Assembly: GCF_022829725.1 (NCBI RefSeq)
Contig: NZ_JAKSYG010000256.1
Location: 310,001-374,000 of the forward strand
Direction: 5' to 3'
Source of the DNA: Methylobacterium sp. E-005
GTDB taxonomy: Bacteria; Pseudomonadota; Alphaproteobacteria; Rhizobiales; Beijerinckiaceae
DNA: 64,000 bases
Shown here: positions 39,931 through 47,723 of the stretch, one piece after another
How the letters are laid out: the number at the start of each line of letters is the position of its first letter
How positions within the stretch are numbered: position 1 is the first letter of the stretch
The notes under the pieces: generated by a model
What the model saw: the letters and a program-made list of their open reading frames with translations, nothing else
Database searches by the model: none
What the model was told of the DNA's origin: nothing
Translations under genes and position numbers: made by a program

Positions 39931-39947
39931 TTTTCAACTTTTCTAAA
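39931..39947. promoter_or_regulatory. Candidate Irr (ICE-type) iron-control box upstream of bfd
   Basis: TTTTCAA-CTT-TTCTAAA agrees at 12 of 14 positions with the inverted repeat TTTAGAA-N3-TTCTAAA recognised by the alphaproteobacterial iron regulator Irr. It lies 71 bp before bfd in a notably AT-rich patch. Iron-storage genes are established Irr targets in rhizobial relatives; the match was made by eye. Confidence 0.45.
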
Positions 39948-40017
39948 CTGGTGGAACTGGAGTGGCCCGGCCCGTTCGCGCGGGTCGTGCTGGGAAACAG
40001 CGGGATCTGCGGCGCGC

Positions 40018-40293
40018 ATGATCGTCTGTTCTTGTAATGTCATTTCCGATGGCGCAATCCGGTCCTGTCTGGCGCCAGGCCCAGGCTGTCCGCGCACACC
40101 CGCACAGGTCTATGCCTGCCTGGGGTGCAGCCCGAAATGCGGGCGTTGCGCCCAGACCATCCGGTCCATCATGCGCAGCACGCTCGGTCATCAGGACGAG
40201 GAACCGCGCAGCGGCCATGCCTGCTCGCCGGCTTGCGCTCAGGCTTGCAGTTTGGTTTTATTCCAAACTGCGGATGAGGGAGTCGCCGCCTGA
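40018..40293 (+). CDS. bfd: Bacterioferritin-associated ferredoxin with Cys-rich tail
   Basis: A protein of 91 residues. MIVCSCNVISDGAIRSCLAP, VYACLGCSPK and CGRCAQTIRSIM carry the Bfd [2Fe-2S] ligands (C-x-C near the start, C-x2-C in CGRC). Bfd delivers electrons to bacterioferritin to release stored iron. Family members end soon after this helix. Here about 36 further residues contain HACSPACAQACSL, three cysteines spaced by three residues. The frame was checked codon by codon to the TGA at 40293. It is followed by bfr 44 bp later, its functional partner. Confidence 0.9.
   Translation: MIVCSCNVISDGAIRSCLAPGPGCPRTPAQVYACLGCSPKCGRCAQTIRSIMRSTLGHQDEEPRSGHACSPACAQACSLVLFQTADEGVAA
40247..40271. 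promoter_or_regulatory. Perfect 9-bp inverted repeat in the bfd tail, upstream of bfr
   Basis: GCAGTTTGG, TTTTATT, CCAAACTGC. It lies 66 bp before the bfr ATG, inside the last codons of bfd. The central 17 bp (TTTGG...CCAAA) has the span of an Irr box and 10 of 14 matching positions, so it could be a second iron-control site. As RNA it could also form a hairpin between the two genes. Confidence 0.4.
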
Positions 40294-40337
40294 CGTGACT
40301 GCCCCCGCCTAAGAAGACGTCAAGGAGTTCGGGGGCC

Positions 40338-40835
40338 ATGAATGGCGACACCAAGGTCATTGAGTATCTCAACCGTGGCCTGCGCAGCGAGTTGACGGCG
40401 GTCAGCCAGTACTGGCTGCATTTCCGCATGCTGAACAACTGGGGTTACATCGACCTCGCCAAGTTCTGGCGCAAGGAGTCGATCGAGGAGATGAATCACG
40501 CCGATCGGTTCATCGATCGGATCCTGTTCCTCGACGGTTTCCCGAACCTGCAGGAGCTGGAGCCCCTTCGGATCGGCCAGAACGTCCAAGAGGTCATCGA
40601 ATGCGATCTCGCGGCCGAGCACGGCGCGCGCAGCCTCTACCTCGAAGCCGCTCAGTACTGCGACTCCTTCAATGATCGCGTGTCCATGCGCCTATTCGAG
40701 GAGCTGGCCGAAGACGAAGAGGGTCATATCGACTTCCTCGAGACACAGCTGGATCTCATCAAGCAGATCGGCCTGCCGCTCTACGCGCAGCGCCACCTCG
40801 GCGGGCTTGAGGCGATCGCGCCGGAGAAGGATTGA
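40338..40835 (+). CDS. bfr: Bacterioferritin
   Basis: A four-helix-bundle ferritin of 165 residues. The ferroxidase residues E18, E51, H54 and those of [11 protein letters not shown] are present, and M52 in [12 protein letters not shown] is the axial ligand of the inter-subunit haem, so this is a true haem-containing bacterioferritin. The 24-mer stores ferric iron and protects against Fenton chemistry. It is co-oriented with bfd (44-bp gap), and the pair shares an AT-rich upstream region with candidate Irr sites. Confidence 0.97.
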   Translation: MNGDTKVIEYLNRGLRSELTAVSQYWLHFRMLNNWGYIDLAKFWRKESIEEMNHADRFIDRILFLDGFPNLQELEPLRIGQNVQEVIECDLAAEHGARSLYLEAAQYCDSFNDRVSMRLFEELAEDEEGHIDFLETQLDLIKQIGLPLYAQRHLGGLEAIAPEKD

Positions 40836-40911
40836 TCCAGCTCCGGCATCGCCGGAGTTCGGCAGGGGCCAGGCGACTTCGATTCTGACAAATCGCGGGC
40901 TGCTTGGCTCT

Positions 40912-41024
40912 CTCCTCCCCCTTGCGGGGAGGGGCAATGCGCATGCATCTCAGGCCCTCGGTGTGAGACCGGCACGTTGGAATCCGCTAGGCACAGGGGA
41001 GGGGGCCGAGCTGGCTCCCCCTCC
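40912..41024. repeat. Composite palindromic repeat between bfr and dapB
   Basis: The first hairpin is CTCCTCCCC-CTTGC-GGGGAGGGG (40912-40934). The second is GGAGGGGGCC-GAGCT-GGCTCCCCCTCC (about 40998-41023). The layout is like the unit at 48.8 kb: two G/C hairpins with about 60 bp between them. It ends 26 bp before the dapB start, so it may also act as a transcription barrier or 5' leader structure. Confidence 0.6.
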
Positions 41025-41049
41025 GTCGAGATACGAGGGCAAAGACCGG

Positions 41050-41847
41050 ATGCGGCTCGTTGTGGTTGGCGCCGATGGGCGCATGGGACGGATGCTGGTA
41101 CGGGCGGTGGCGGAAGCGGAGGGCTGCACGCTCTCCGCGGCGATCGAACGCCCGGGTTCACCCACCCTGGGCCAGGATGCGGGAACGCTGGCTGGCCTTT
41201 CGCCCCTGAATGTGGCCGTTACCGATGATCCGCTCGCGGCCTTCGCGGCCGCCGATGGCGTGCTCGATTTCACGACGCCCGCCGCCACCATTCACTTTGC
41301 CGAACTGGCCGCCCAGGCCCGCATCGTCCACATCGTCGGGACCACCGGCCTGTCAGACGCGGATCGCGAGCAGCTGAAGGCGGCCTCGTATCACGCGCGG
41401 ATCGTCCAGTCCGGCAACATGTCCCTCGGCATCAACCTGATGGCCGAACTCGTGCGACGCGTGGCGCAATCCCTCGGCGCCGAGTTCGATATCGAGATCT
41501 GCGAGATGCACCACCGCATGAAAGTGGACGCCCCCTCGGGGACGGCGCTGATGCTAGGCGAGGCCGCAGCGGAGGGTCGTGGGGTGGATCTGAAGACTGT
41601 CCGCGTTTCCACGCGGGATGGCCATACCGGCGCGCGCAAGCCCGGCGATATCGGCTTCGCGACCCTGCGGGGCGGCACGGTCGTCGGAGATCACAGCGTG
41701 ATGTTCGCCGGTGCGGGCGAGAGCCTGACGATCAGTCACCACGCCGCCGACCGCGGTCTCTTCGCCACGGGCGCCGTCAAGGCCGCGCTCTGGGCCCATC
41801 CGAAGCCGCCCGGCCTCTATTCCATGGCGGACGTGCTCGGCCTCTGA
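41050..41847 (+). CDS. dapB: 4-hydroxy-tetrahydrodipicolinate reductase
   Basis: A protein of 265 residues catalysing the NAD(P)H reduction that follows DapA in lysine and diaminopimelate synthesis. [20 protein letters not shown] is the nucleotide-binding motif, [16 protein letters not shown] and [12 protein letters not shown] are in the middle, and [20 protein letters not shown] is the signature with the catalytic His-His and Lys. The start is ATG 41050; the open frame further upstream runs through the repeat and bfr and is not real. It is 10 bp upstream of gpmA. Confidence 0.97.
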   Translation: MRLVVVGADGRMGRMLVRAVAEAEGCTLSAAIERPGSPTLGQDAGTLAGLSPLNVAVTDDPLAAFAAADGVLDFTTPAATIHFAELAAQARIVHIVGTTGLSDADREQLKAASYHARIVQSGNMSLGINLMAELVRRVAQSLGAEFDIEICEMHHRMKVDAPSGTALMLGEAAAEGRGVDLKTVRVSTRDGHTGARKPGDIGFATLRGGTVVGDHSVMFAGAGESLTISHHAADRGLFATGAVKAALWAHPKPPGLYSMADVLGL

Positions 41848-41857
41848 CGGAGCTCCC

Positions 41858-42493
41858 ATGAAACGCCTTCTGGTTCTCACCCGCCATGGCCAGAGCGCGT
41901 TCAACAGCAAGAACCTGTTCACGGGTTGGCGCGACCCTGAACTGACCGCACGCGGCGTTGCGGAGGCTCAGGCCGCAGGCCGCCAGCTGAAGCGGGCGGG
42001 TTTGTCGTTCGACGTCGCGTTCACGTCCGAGCTGGTGCGGGCGCAGCATACCTGCGCGCTGATGCTCGACGTGATGGGTCTCGCCACCATCCCGGTGGTG
42101 CGAGACGTGGCGCTGAACGAGCGCGATTACGGCGACCTCGCCGGCCTCGACAAGGACGAGGCGCGCATGCGGTGGGGGGACGCGCAGGTCCATCAGTGGC
42201 GCCGATCCTACGACGTGCGCCCGCCCGGCGGCGAGAGCCTGAAGGATACGGCCGCGCGGGTGCTGCCCTTCTACATCGCGGCGATCCTGCCGCGGGTGAT
42301 GCGCGGCGAACGGGTGCTGGTGGCGGCACACGGCAATTCGCTGCGCGCCCTCGTGATGGTGCTCGATCGCCTCGACAGCGAGGCGGTCGCCGATCTCGAG
42401 ATCAGGACCGGCGTGCCGTTGGTCTACCGGCTCGCCGCCGACACGACGGTCACGGAGAAGAGCGTGCTTCCTCCGGACGAGGCGGGCGGCTGA
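41858..42493 (+). CDS. gpmA: 2,3-bisphosphoglycerate-dependent phosphoglycerate mutase
   Basis: A protein of 211 residues. [20 protein letters not shown] has the phospho-His (H10) in the RHG motif. [16 protein letters not shown] and [20 protein letters not shown] are GpmA-specific, and [18 protein letters not shown] holds the second His. It interconverts 3- and 2-phosphoglycerate, a step needed in glycolysis, gluconeogenesis and the serine cycle. ATG 41858 has GGAG 5 bases upstream. It lies between dapB and alkB, with alkB starting directly after its stop. Confidence 0.96.
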   Translation: MKRLLVLTRHGQSAFNSKNLFTGWRDPELTARGVAEAQAAGRQLKRAGLSFDVAFTSELVRAQHTCALMLDVMGLATIPVVRDVALNERDYGDLAGLDKDEARMRWGDAQVHQWRRSYDVRPPGGESLKDTAARVLPFYIAAILPRVMRGERVLVAAHGNSLRALVMVLDRLDSEAVADLEIRTGVPLVYRLAADTTVTEKSVLPPDEAGG

Positions 42494-43168
42494 GTGGCGA
42501 CGGAACTCGCGCCGGGCCTGATCCACCATCCGGGTTTCTTGGATCCGGCAGCCCGTCAGCGCCTCGCCGACGAGGTGGCCGCAGGGCTCGACGCAGCGCC
42601 ACCCTTCGTCCCGCGGATGCCGCGCACCGGAAAACCCTTCTCCGTGCGGATGTCGAATGCCGGGCCGCTGGGCTGGGTCTCGGACCGGAACGGCTATCGC
42701 TATCAGACGATGCATCCCGAGACCGGGCGGCCCTGGCCCGCGATCCCGCCCACCGCACTGGCGGCCTGGACCACGCTGGCGGGATATCCTGCGCCTCCGG
42801 AAGCCTGCCTGATCAATCTCTACGATCCGGCCGCCCGCATGGGCCTGCATCAGGATCGCGACGAGGCGGATTTCTCGGCCCCAGTCGTCTCCCTGTCGCT
42901 CGGAGCACCCGCCCTGTTCCGGTTTGGCGGCCTGCGGCGCGCCGACCCGACCCGCTCGATCCGCCTGCTTGCCGGGGATGCGATCGTGATCGGAGGTGCC
43001 TCGCGGCTGATCTTCCACGGGGTCGACCGGCTCTACCAGGCTACCGACCTGCTGGCCGAGGACCGGCTTCCAGGTGTTCTGCCGGCCGGGGGGCGCTGCA
43101 ACCTGACGCTGCGCCGGGTGAGCGCCTGGACCGGCAGAGGGGTGGAACCCAGTCTCCCAATTTCCTGA
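42494..43168 (+). CDS. alkB: DNA oxidative demethylase AlkB
   Basis: A protein of 224 residues of the Fe(II)/2-oxoglutarate dioxygenase family that repairs 1-methyladenine and 3-methylcytosine in DNA. The iron ligands are H119-x-D121 in GLHQDRDEADF and H175 in LIFHGVDRLYQ. The 2-oxoglutarate/nucleotide part includes GGRCNLTLRRV. The N-terminus has LIHHPGFLDPAARQRL, and SDRNGYRYQ precedes the core. The start is GTG 42494, immediately after the gpmA TGA with no gap, which indicates translational coupling. Confidence 0.94.
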   Translation: MATELAPGLIHHPGFLDPAARQRLADEVAAGLDAAPPFVPRMPRTGKPFSVRMSNAGPLGWVSDRNGYRYQTMHPETGRPWPAIPPTALAAWTTLAGYPAPPEACLINLYDPAARMGLHQDRDEADFSAPVVSLSLGAPALFRFGGLRRADPTRSIRLLAGDAIVIGGASRLIFHGVDRLYQATDLLAEDRLPGVLPAGGRCNLTLRRVSAWTGRGVEPSLPIS

Positions 43169-43257
43169 TCTCCCAGGTGCTTGACAGCGGCAGCGCGGCA
43201 TCCGACGCATCGCGGGAGGCGAAGTCCGTGGGACCAGCCCGGGAGACACAAAGGTCG

Positions 43258-44220
43258 ATGCTGGTGCGGAACCTGACGCTGCGTTTCGGGTGGACCCTCG
43301 TCCTCGCGAGTCTGGTCTTCGGCACCGCGGCGCGGGCCGGGGAGCCGGTCTTCCCGCCGGGTTCCCGCTTCGGCTTCGAGCCGCCCGCCGACATGACGCT
43401 GTCGCGGCGCTTCACGGGGTTCGAGCGCAAGGAGGGCGGCGCCACCGTCTCGGTGGTGGAACTGCCGCCGAACGCCTTCGCCGAGATGGTCAGCGGCTTC
43501 ACCGATGCGAACCTCCTGAGCCAGGGCTTCGCGGTCGAGAAGCGGGAGGAGGTCAAGGTCGGCGACAACGAAGGGATGCTCTACACCGGCGAGCAGCCCG
43601 CCGATTCCAACGCGTCCACCCCGGCGATCCGCAAGTGGATCCTCGTGATCGGCGCGCCGAGCGTGACGGGCCTCGTCATCGCGCAGGCCCTGCCCGACGC
43701 CGAGACCGAGGAGACGATGCGCAAGATGGTGACCGGCGTCACCCTGCGCCCCGCGCTCACGCTGACCCAGCAAGTCGACGCGCTGCCGTTCCGGATCGGC
43801 GACATGGCGGGGTTCCGCCCCGTTCGGGTGCTGGCCGGGAATTCGGTCCTGCTCACGCAGGGTCCCAAGGACCAGATGCAGAATCTCGAGCAGCCGATCC
43901 TGGTCCTGGCGCAGGCCGTGCAGCAGCCGCCGACCGCCGAGCAGCGCGACGGCTTCGCCCGCGCCGCGCTGGCCTCCAATCAGACGCTGAAGGACTTCGT
44001 GATCGAGCGGGCACAGAGCTACCGCTCAAACGGCGTCGATTGGCACGAAATCGTGGCCCGCGCGACGGATCAGCCCACCAATCAGCCGGTGGTGGTTTCG
44101 CAGACCATCCGGTTCAACCCGGATGGCTATCTGCGCGCGCTGGGCGTCGTCCGCGAGGATCAGCGGACCGGCGTCCTCGCCAAGTTCCGGGAGCTGATCG
44201 ACAGCGTGCAGATGAAGTAG
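43258..44220 (+). CDS. Secreted hypothetical protein (320 aa)
   Basis: It starts MLVRNLTLRFGWTLVLASLV and continues FGTAARAGEP, a Sec signal peptide with cleavage after ARA. The mature part begins GSRFGFEPPADMTLSRRFTG and continues FERKEGGATVSVVELPPNAF. It then shows two similar beta-rich halves, each with a pattern of the type ...GD-x-EGMLYTGEQ / ...GNSVLLTQGP. ATG 43258 has AAAGG three bases upstream; GTG 43264, in the same frame, has better spacing. No named family is recognised. It lies after alkB and converges with ggt, only 4 bp apart. Confidence 0.7.
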   Translation: MLVRNLTLRFGWTLVLASLVFGTAARAGEPVFPPGSRFGFEPPADMTLSRRFTGFERKEGGATVSVVELPPNAFAEMVSGFTDANLLSQGFAVEKREEVKVGDNEGMLYTGEQPADSNASTPAIRKWILVIGAPSVTGLVIAQALPDAETEETMRKMVTGVTLRPALTLTQQVDALPFRIGDMAGFRPVRVLAGNSVLLTQGPKDQMQNLEQPILVLAQAVQQPPTAEQRDGFARAALASNQTLKDFVIERAQSYRSNGVDWHEIVARATDQPTNQPVVVSQTIRFNPDGYLRALGVVREDQRTGVLAKFRELIDSVQMK

Positions 44221-44224
44221 CGCC

Positions 44225-45844
44225 TCACCAGACCGCGGCCTGCCCGTCGCGGCGCGGGTCGCTCGCCGCCACGTAGCCCTCGACGGCTGGATCGCCCATC
44301 CGCCAGATGAACTGGCCGGCGCCGAAATCCTGGTAGCTGTCCTCGATCACCTCCAGCCGGTGGCCCAGGGCCTTCAGCCGATCGACGGTCACGGCCGGCA
44401 TCGCCGCCTCGACGTTGATGTCGAGCCCGTCGCTCACACGCCAGCGCGGCGCATCGCAGGCGGCCTGCGGATTCTGGCCGTGATCGATCATCCGGACGAG
44501 GGTCTGGACGTGGCCCTGCGGCTGCATGTTGCCGCCCATCACGCCGAAACTCATCACCGGCGTGCCGTCCTGCGTGAGGAAGCCCGGGATGATCGTGTGG
44601 AACGGCCGCTTGCCGGGTTCGACGACGTTGGGGCTCTTCGGGTCGAGCACGAAGCCGTAGCCCCGATTCTGGAGCGAGATTCCCCAGCCCGGCACCACCA
44701 CGCCGGAGCCGAAGCCCATGTAGTTCGACTGGATGAAGCTCACCATCATGCCGGATTCGTCAGCCGCGGTGAGATAGATCGTGCCGCCGGAAGGCGGCTT
44801 GCCGGGGCCGAACACTTGAGCGCGGTTGCGGTCGATCAGCTGAGCGCGGCTTGCCAGATAGGCGGGATCGAGCATCGCCTCAGGCGTCACCTCCATCCCG
44901 CGCGGGTCGGCGACGTAGCGGTAGGTGTCGTTGAAGGCGAGCTTCATCGCCTCAATCTGAAGGTGCTGCGCCTCCGGCCCATCGACGGGCAGGTCGGCGA
45001 GGTCGAAATGCTGCAGAATTCCGAGCGCGATCTGCGCCGCAATACCCTGGCCGTTCGGCGGGATCTCGTGGAGGGTGTAGCCGCGATAGTCCTGCGCGGT
45101 GGGCGTCACCCATTCGGGTTTGTAAGCGGCGAGGTCGGCGACGGTCATGGCGCCGCCATTGGCGCGCGCATGGGCGGCGATCGCCTCGGCGATCTCACCT
45201 CGGTAGAAGGCCTCGCCCTTGGTTTCACCGATCAGACGCAGGGTCTTCTCGGCGCCGGGAAAGGTCACCAGTTCGCCGACCTCCGGTGCCCGGCCCTTCG
45301 GCAGGAAGAACTCGGAGAAACCCGGCTGACGGGTGATCGCCTCGACCCCGGCCGCGGCCGCCCATTTCTGCTGTACGACAACGGGGGCGAGGTAGCCCCG
45401 CTCGGCGATGCGGATCGCCGGCTGCATCAGGTCGGCGAAGGGCAGGCGGCCGAAGCGCTCGCTCAGCGCGACCCAGGCGGCGACCGCGCCCGGCACGGTT
45501 ACGGAATCCCAGCCGCGCATCGGCGGCCGCTCGGCCGGCCCGTATTTCTTGAGGAAGTAGTCCCGTGTCCAAGCTGCCGGCGCGCCGCCCGAGGCGTTGA
45601 GGCCGTGCAGCTGCTTCCCGTCCCAGAGGATGCAGAAGGCGTCGGAGCCCAACCCGTTGCTGCACGGCTCGGTCACGGTTTTGGCGGCGGCGGTCGCGAT
45701 GGCGGCATCCACGGCATTGCCGCCGGCCTGCAGCATCTGCATCCCGGCCTGCGCGGCGAGCGCGTGCGAGGTCGCCACGCAGTTGCGTCCGAAAATCGGC
45801 ATGCGCAGCGACGGATACCCGGTCGCCCAGTCGAACGGCTTCAT
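44225..45844 (-). CDS. ggt: Gamma-glutamyltransferase family hydrolase (YwrD-like, cytoplasmic)
   Basis: An N-terminal-nucleophile protein of 539 residues. AAQAGMQMLQAGGNAVDAAI and GLGSDAFCILWDGK open the large subunit. The autocleavage and nucleophile Thr is T355 in SGGTIYLTAADESG. QSNYMGFGSGVVVPGWGISL, QNRGYGFVLDP and VMSFGVMGGNMQPQGHVQTL belong to the small subunit. No signal peptide is visible, unlike secreted glutathione-degrading GGT, so it resembles the YwrD-type group. It probably cleaves gamma-glutamyl bonds; the physiological substrate is unknown. Confidence 0.92.
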   Translation of the reverse strand: MKPFDWATGYPSLRMPIFGRNCVATSHALAAQAGMQMLQAGGNAVDAAIATAAAKTVTEPCSNGLGSDAFCILWDGKQLHGLNASGGAPAAWTRDYFLKKYGPAERPPMRGWDSVTVPGAVAAWVALSERFGRLPFADLMQPAIRIAERGYLAPVVVQQKWAAAAGVEAITRQPGFSEFFLPKGRAPEVGELVTFPGAEKTLRLIGETKGEAFYRGEIAEAIAAHARANGGAMTVADLAAYKPEWVTPTAQDYRGYTLHEIPPNGQGIAAQIALGILQHFDLADLPVDGPEAQHLQIEAMKLAFNDTYRYVADPRGMEVTPEAMLDPAYLASRAQLIDRNRAQVFGPGKPPSGGTIYLTAADESGMMVSFIQSNYMGFGSGVVVPGWGISLQNRGYGFVLDPKSPNVVEPGKRPFHTIIPGFLTQDGTPVMSFGVMGGNMQPQGHVQTLVRMIDHGQNPQAACDAPRWRVSDGLDINVEAAMPAVTVDRLKALGHRLEVIEDSYQDFGAGQFIWRMGDPAVEGYVAASDPRRDGQAAVW

Positions 45845-45942
45845 GGCTCAGACCCCGCCTCGGCAGCCTCTCGGCCCCTGCGCCGCTTGGCATACAGGAT
45901 AACCGAGGCCGATGAAGGCCCGAAACGGCATGACCGCAAACG

Positions 45943-45968
45943 AAAAAACGCGGGCCTGATGGCCCGCG
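45943..45968 (-). terminator. Rho-independent terminator downstream of the 46,002-46,418 gene
   Basis: On the minus strand: CGCGGGCC, loop ATCA, GGCCCGCG, TTTTTT. A perfect 8-bp stem with a T6 tract, 34 bp past the stop codon. Confidence 0.9.
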
Positions 45969-46001
45969 CTCTTGAACGTCACCTGGTTCGGATCGATCGG
46001 C

Positions 46002-46418
46002 TTAGTAGGGCCGGCCGTAGAGCGGCGACGTCGGGTCCAGTCGATCGACAAAGGACAGGTCGACATTGCGGATGGCCGACGAACGGGCGCCAATGAACGG
46101 TCCATTGGTGATCGGATCCGGCAGGATCCCACGGCCGTAGCGATCAGACGGGCCGTAGGGCGGGAGCAGCGAATTGCTGGCGGCGATCAGGTAGGGGTTC
46201 AGGGCCGGGTTGCGCGAACCGCCCGCGCCTGGAACGTTGGAGGTCAGCGGCACGTTGCCGGCGTCGAGCCAGCTGCGCGGACGCACCCGGATCGGAAGCG
46301 GACGGCTGACCCGATAGATCGGGCCTGGCACGAAACCATCCTGCGCCTGGGCCGGCGCAGCGGCGCCGAAACCGGCGGCGGCGATGACGCCGAGAAGTGC
46401 GATCCTAAGCGAGCGCAT
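46002..46418 (-). CDS. Secreted hypothetical protein (138 aa)
   Basis: MRSLRIALLGVIAAAGFGAA, then APAQAQDGF, is a clear signal peptide (cleavage after AQA). The mature part is basic and rich in Pro, Gly, Ser and Tyr: RVSRPLPIRVRPRSWLDAGN, PLTSNVPGAGG and LLPPYGPSDRYGRGILPDPI. It has no cysteine and few predicted secondary elements. AAGG lies 6 bases before the ATG, and a textbook terminator follows, so the gene is very likely real and monocistronic. No family recognised. Confidence 0.75.
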   Translation of the reverse strand: MRSLRIALLGVIAAAGFGAAAPAQAQDGFVPGPIYRVSRPLPIRVRPRSWLDAGNVPLTSNVPGAGGSRNPALNPYLIAASNSLLPPYGPSDRYGRGILPDPITNGPFIGARSSAIRNVDLSFVDRLDPTSPLYGRPY

Positions 46419-46554
46419 GGCTAACCTTGCGTTTGAGTGCCACCAGTATGGCGACCGAAGCTTAACAGTTCGACGCCTTTCACGATAAGACGCTTGGGCG
46501 AAGCTGTTGTTCCGCCCTTATGGCTGAGCTTGTGCGATTTGCCACACTCACGCC

Positions 46555-47307
46555 TCATTTTTTATTTCGCGATCGTTGCGCGGCCGACCCGATCCGGCCG
46601 GAAACGTCCGCGACCTTTGTCAGGGGACAGGAACGGGAGGCGGGGGCCGCCGTCGAGAAGGCGGCCATCGTCTCTGGGTCGGCGAGGTCGACCAGACTCA
46701 ACGCGTCGAGCGTACAGGCCAGCGCCTGCGCGTCGGGCGGATGGCCGAGCGGCGCGCAGGACCATCCGTCGAGCCGGAACCCGGCCTCGCGCGTGACGAA
46801 GCCCAGACAGGTCCGCGGCACCGGACTGCCGAAGGTCACCTCCAGGGTATCGACCGGGCCGAACTTGGTCTGGATCCGGCCGCGCGATCCGGTCCGGACC
46901 ACCGCGAGGGCTGGCCGGTCGAGGGCAGGACCGGACGCAGCACGCCGGGCCATCAGGACGAAGAGCGTCGGCGCCGCGCCCGCATCTTTACCACGTGTCA
47001 GGGTCACCCGGAACGCCGGGGCCTCGATGGCGGCGACATCGCCGCGGCTCAACACGTCTTCGCGCAGGCCCTTGCGCGGGTCGATCCCAGCGGTGACGCG
47101 GGTCGGACCGATGCCCGGTTCCGCAAGGTCGAACAGAGCGACGGGCACCGGAGGCGGAGCCGCCGCATCCGGTATCGTCGGTCGGAACCCGGGCTTCAAT
47201 GCGAGCGCCGCGGGTGGCTGCTGCTTGGGCGAACCCGGTCCGGGGCCCGGACGCCACGCGCAGACGCACAACAGGGCGATCACGGCCGAGGCGAGAACGA
47301 GACGCAT
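46555..47307 (-). CDS. Membrane-anchored or exported hypothetical protein (250 aa)
   Basis: Starting from ATG 47307: MRLVLASAVIALLCVCAWRP is a single hydrophobic N-terminal helix, followed by a Pro-rich linker. The domain contains GRIQTKFGPVDTLEVTFGSP and CLGFVTREAGFRLDGWSC, with several cysteines that could pair after export. A longer frame begins at GTG 47403 but would add 32 residues before the helix with no ribosome-binding site. It resembles exported proteins of unknown function in Hyphomicrobiales. No operon partner. Confidence 0.65.
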   Translation of the reverse strand: MRLVLASAVIALLCVCAWRPGPGPGSPKQQPPAALALKPGFRPTIPDAAAPPPVPVALFDLAEPGIGPTRVTAGIDPRKGLREDVLSRGDVAAIEAPAFRVTLTRGKDAGAAPTLFVLMARRAASGPALDRPALAVVRTGSRGRIQTKFGPVDTLEVTFGSPVPRTCLGFVTREAGFRLDGWSCAPLGHPPDAQALACTLDALSLVDLADPETMAAFSTAAPASRSCPLTKVADVSGRIGSAAQRSRNKK

Positions 47308-47723
47308 GGCGAGGGCGCCGGATGACAGTGTCACCCGACCCGGGAGACTCGCCACGCCCCAGGCGGGATCATCCCCGTCCAATGCCTCGCCCGATCCAGC
47401 CACCCTGATACCCCACGGACAGCGAACCTCCTGGTTCGTCCGCCATCGTCAGACGGAAGGATTGAATTCCCCTGGCGATCTCGACATCGTCACCGGATTC
47501 CCCGGGTCAGGGTGAATCGATCGTTGCGCGGCTCTTTATCTTGACAGCGCTCGTTCATGCGCGCCTTGCTCGAAGAGGCCGTCGATCCCACCTCGGATGA
47601 GGACGGGGTCTGCGGCCGCGCCCGTTTGGCGGGCGCTGTCCGGCACGAACGATCCTTCGGCCGATATGTCTGGCGGGGGCGCGGCGCCCGGATCGGTCGG
47701 GGTTTTCCGCGCGGAGACGAGAG
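47308..47723. other. 416-bp divergent intergenic region before asd
   Basis: No credible gene is seen. It separates the divergent exported-protein gene and asd and should hold both promoters. A TTGACA hexamer lies at 47541-47546, without an obvious -10 at the right distance. No riboswitch-like fold was recognised. Confidence 0.5.
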
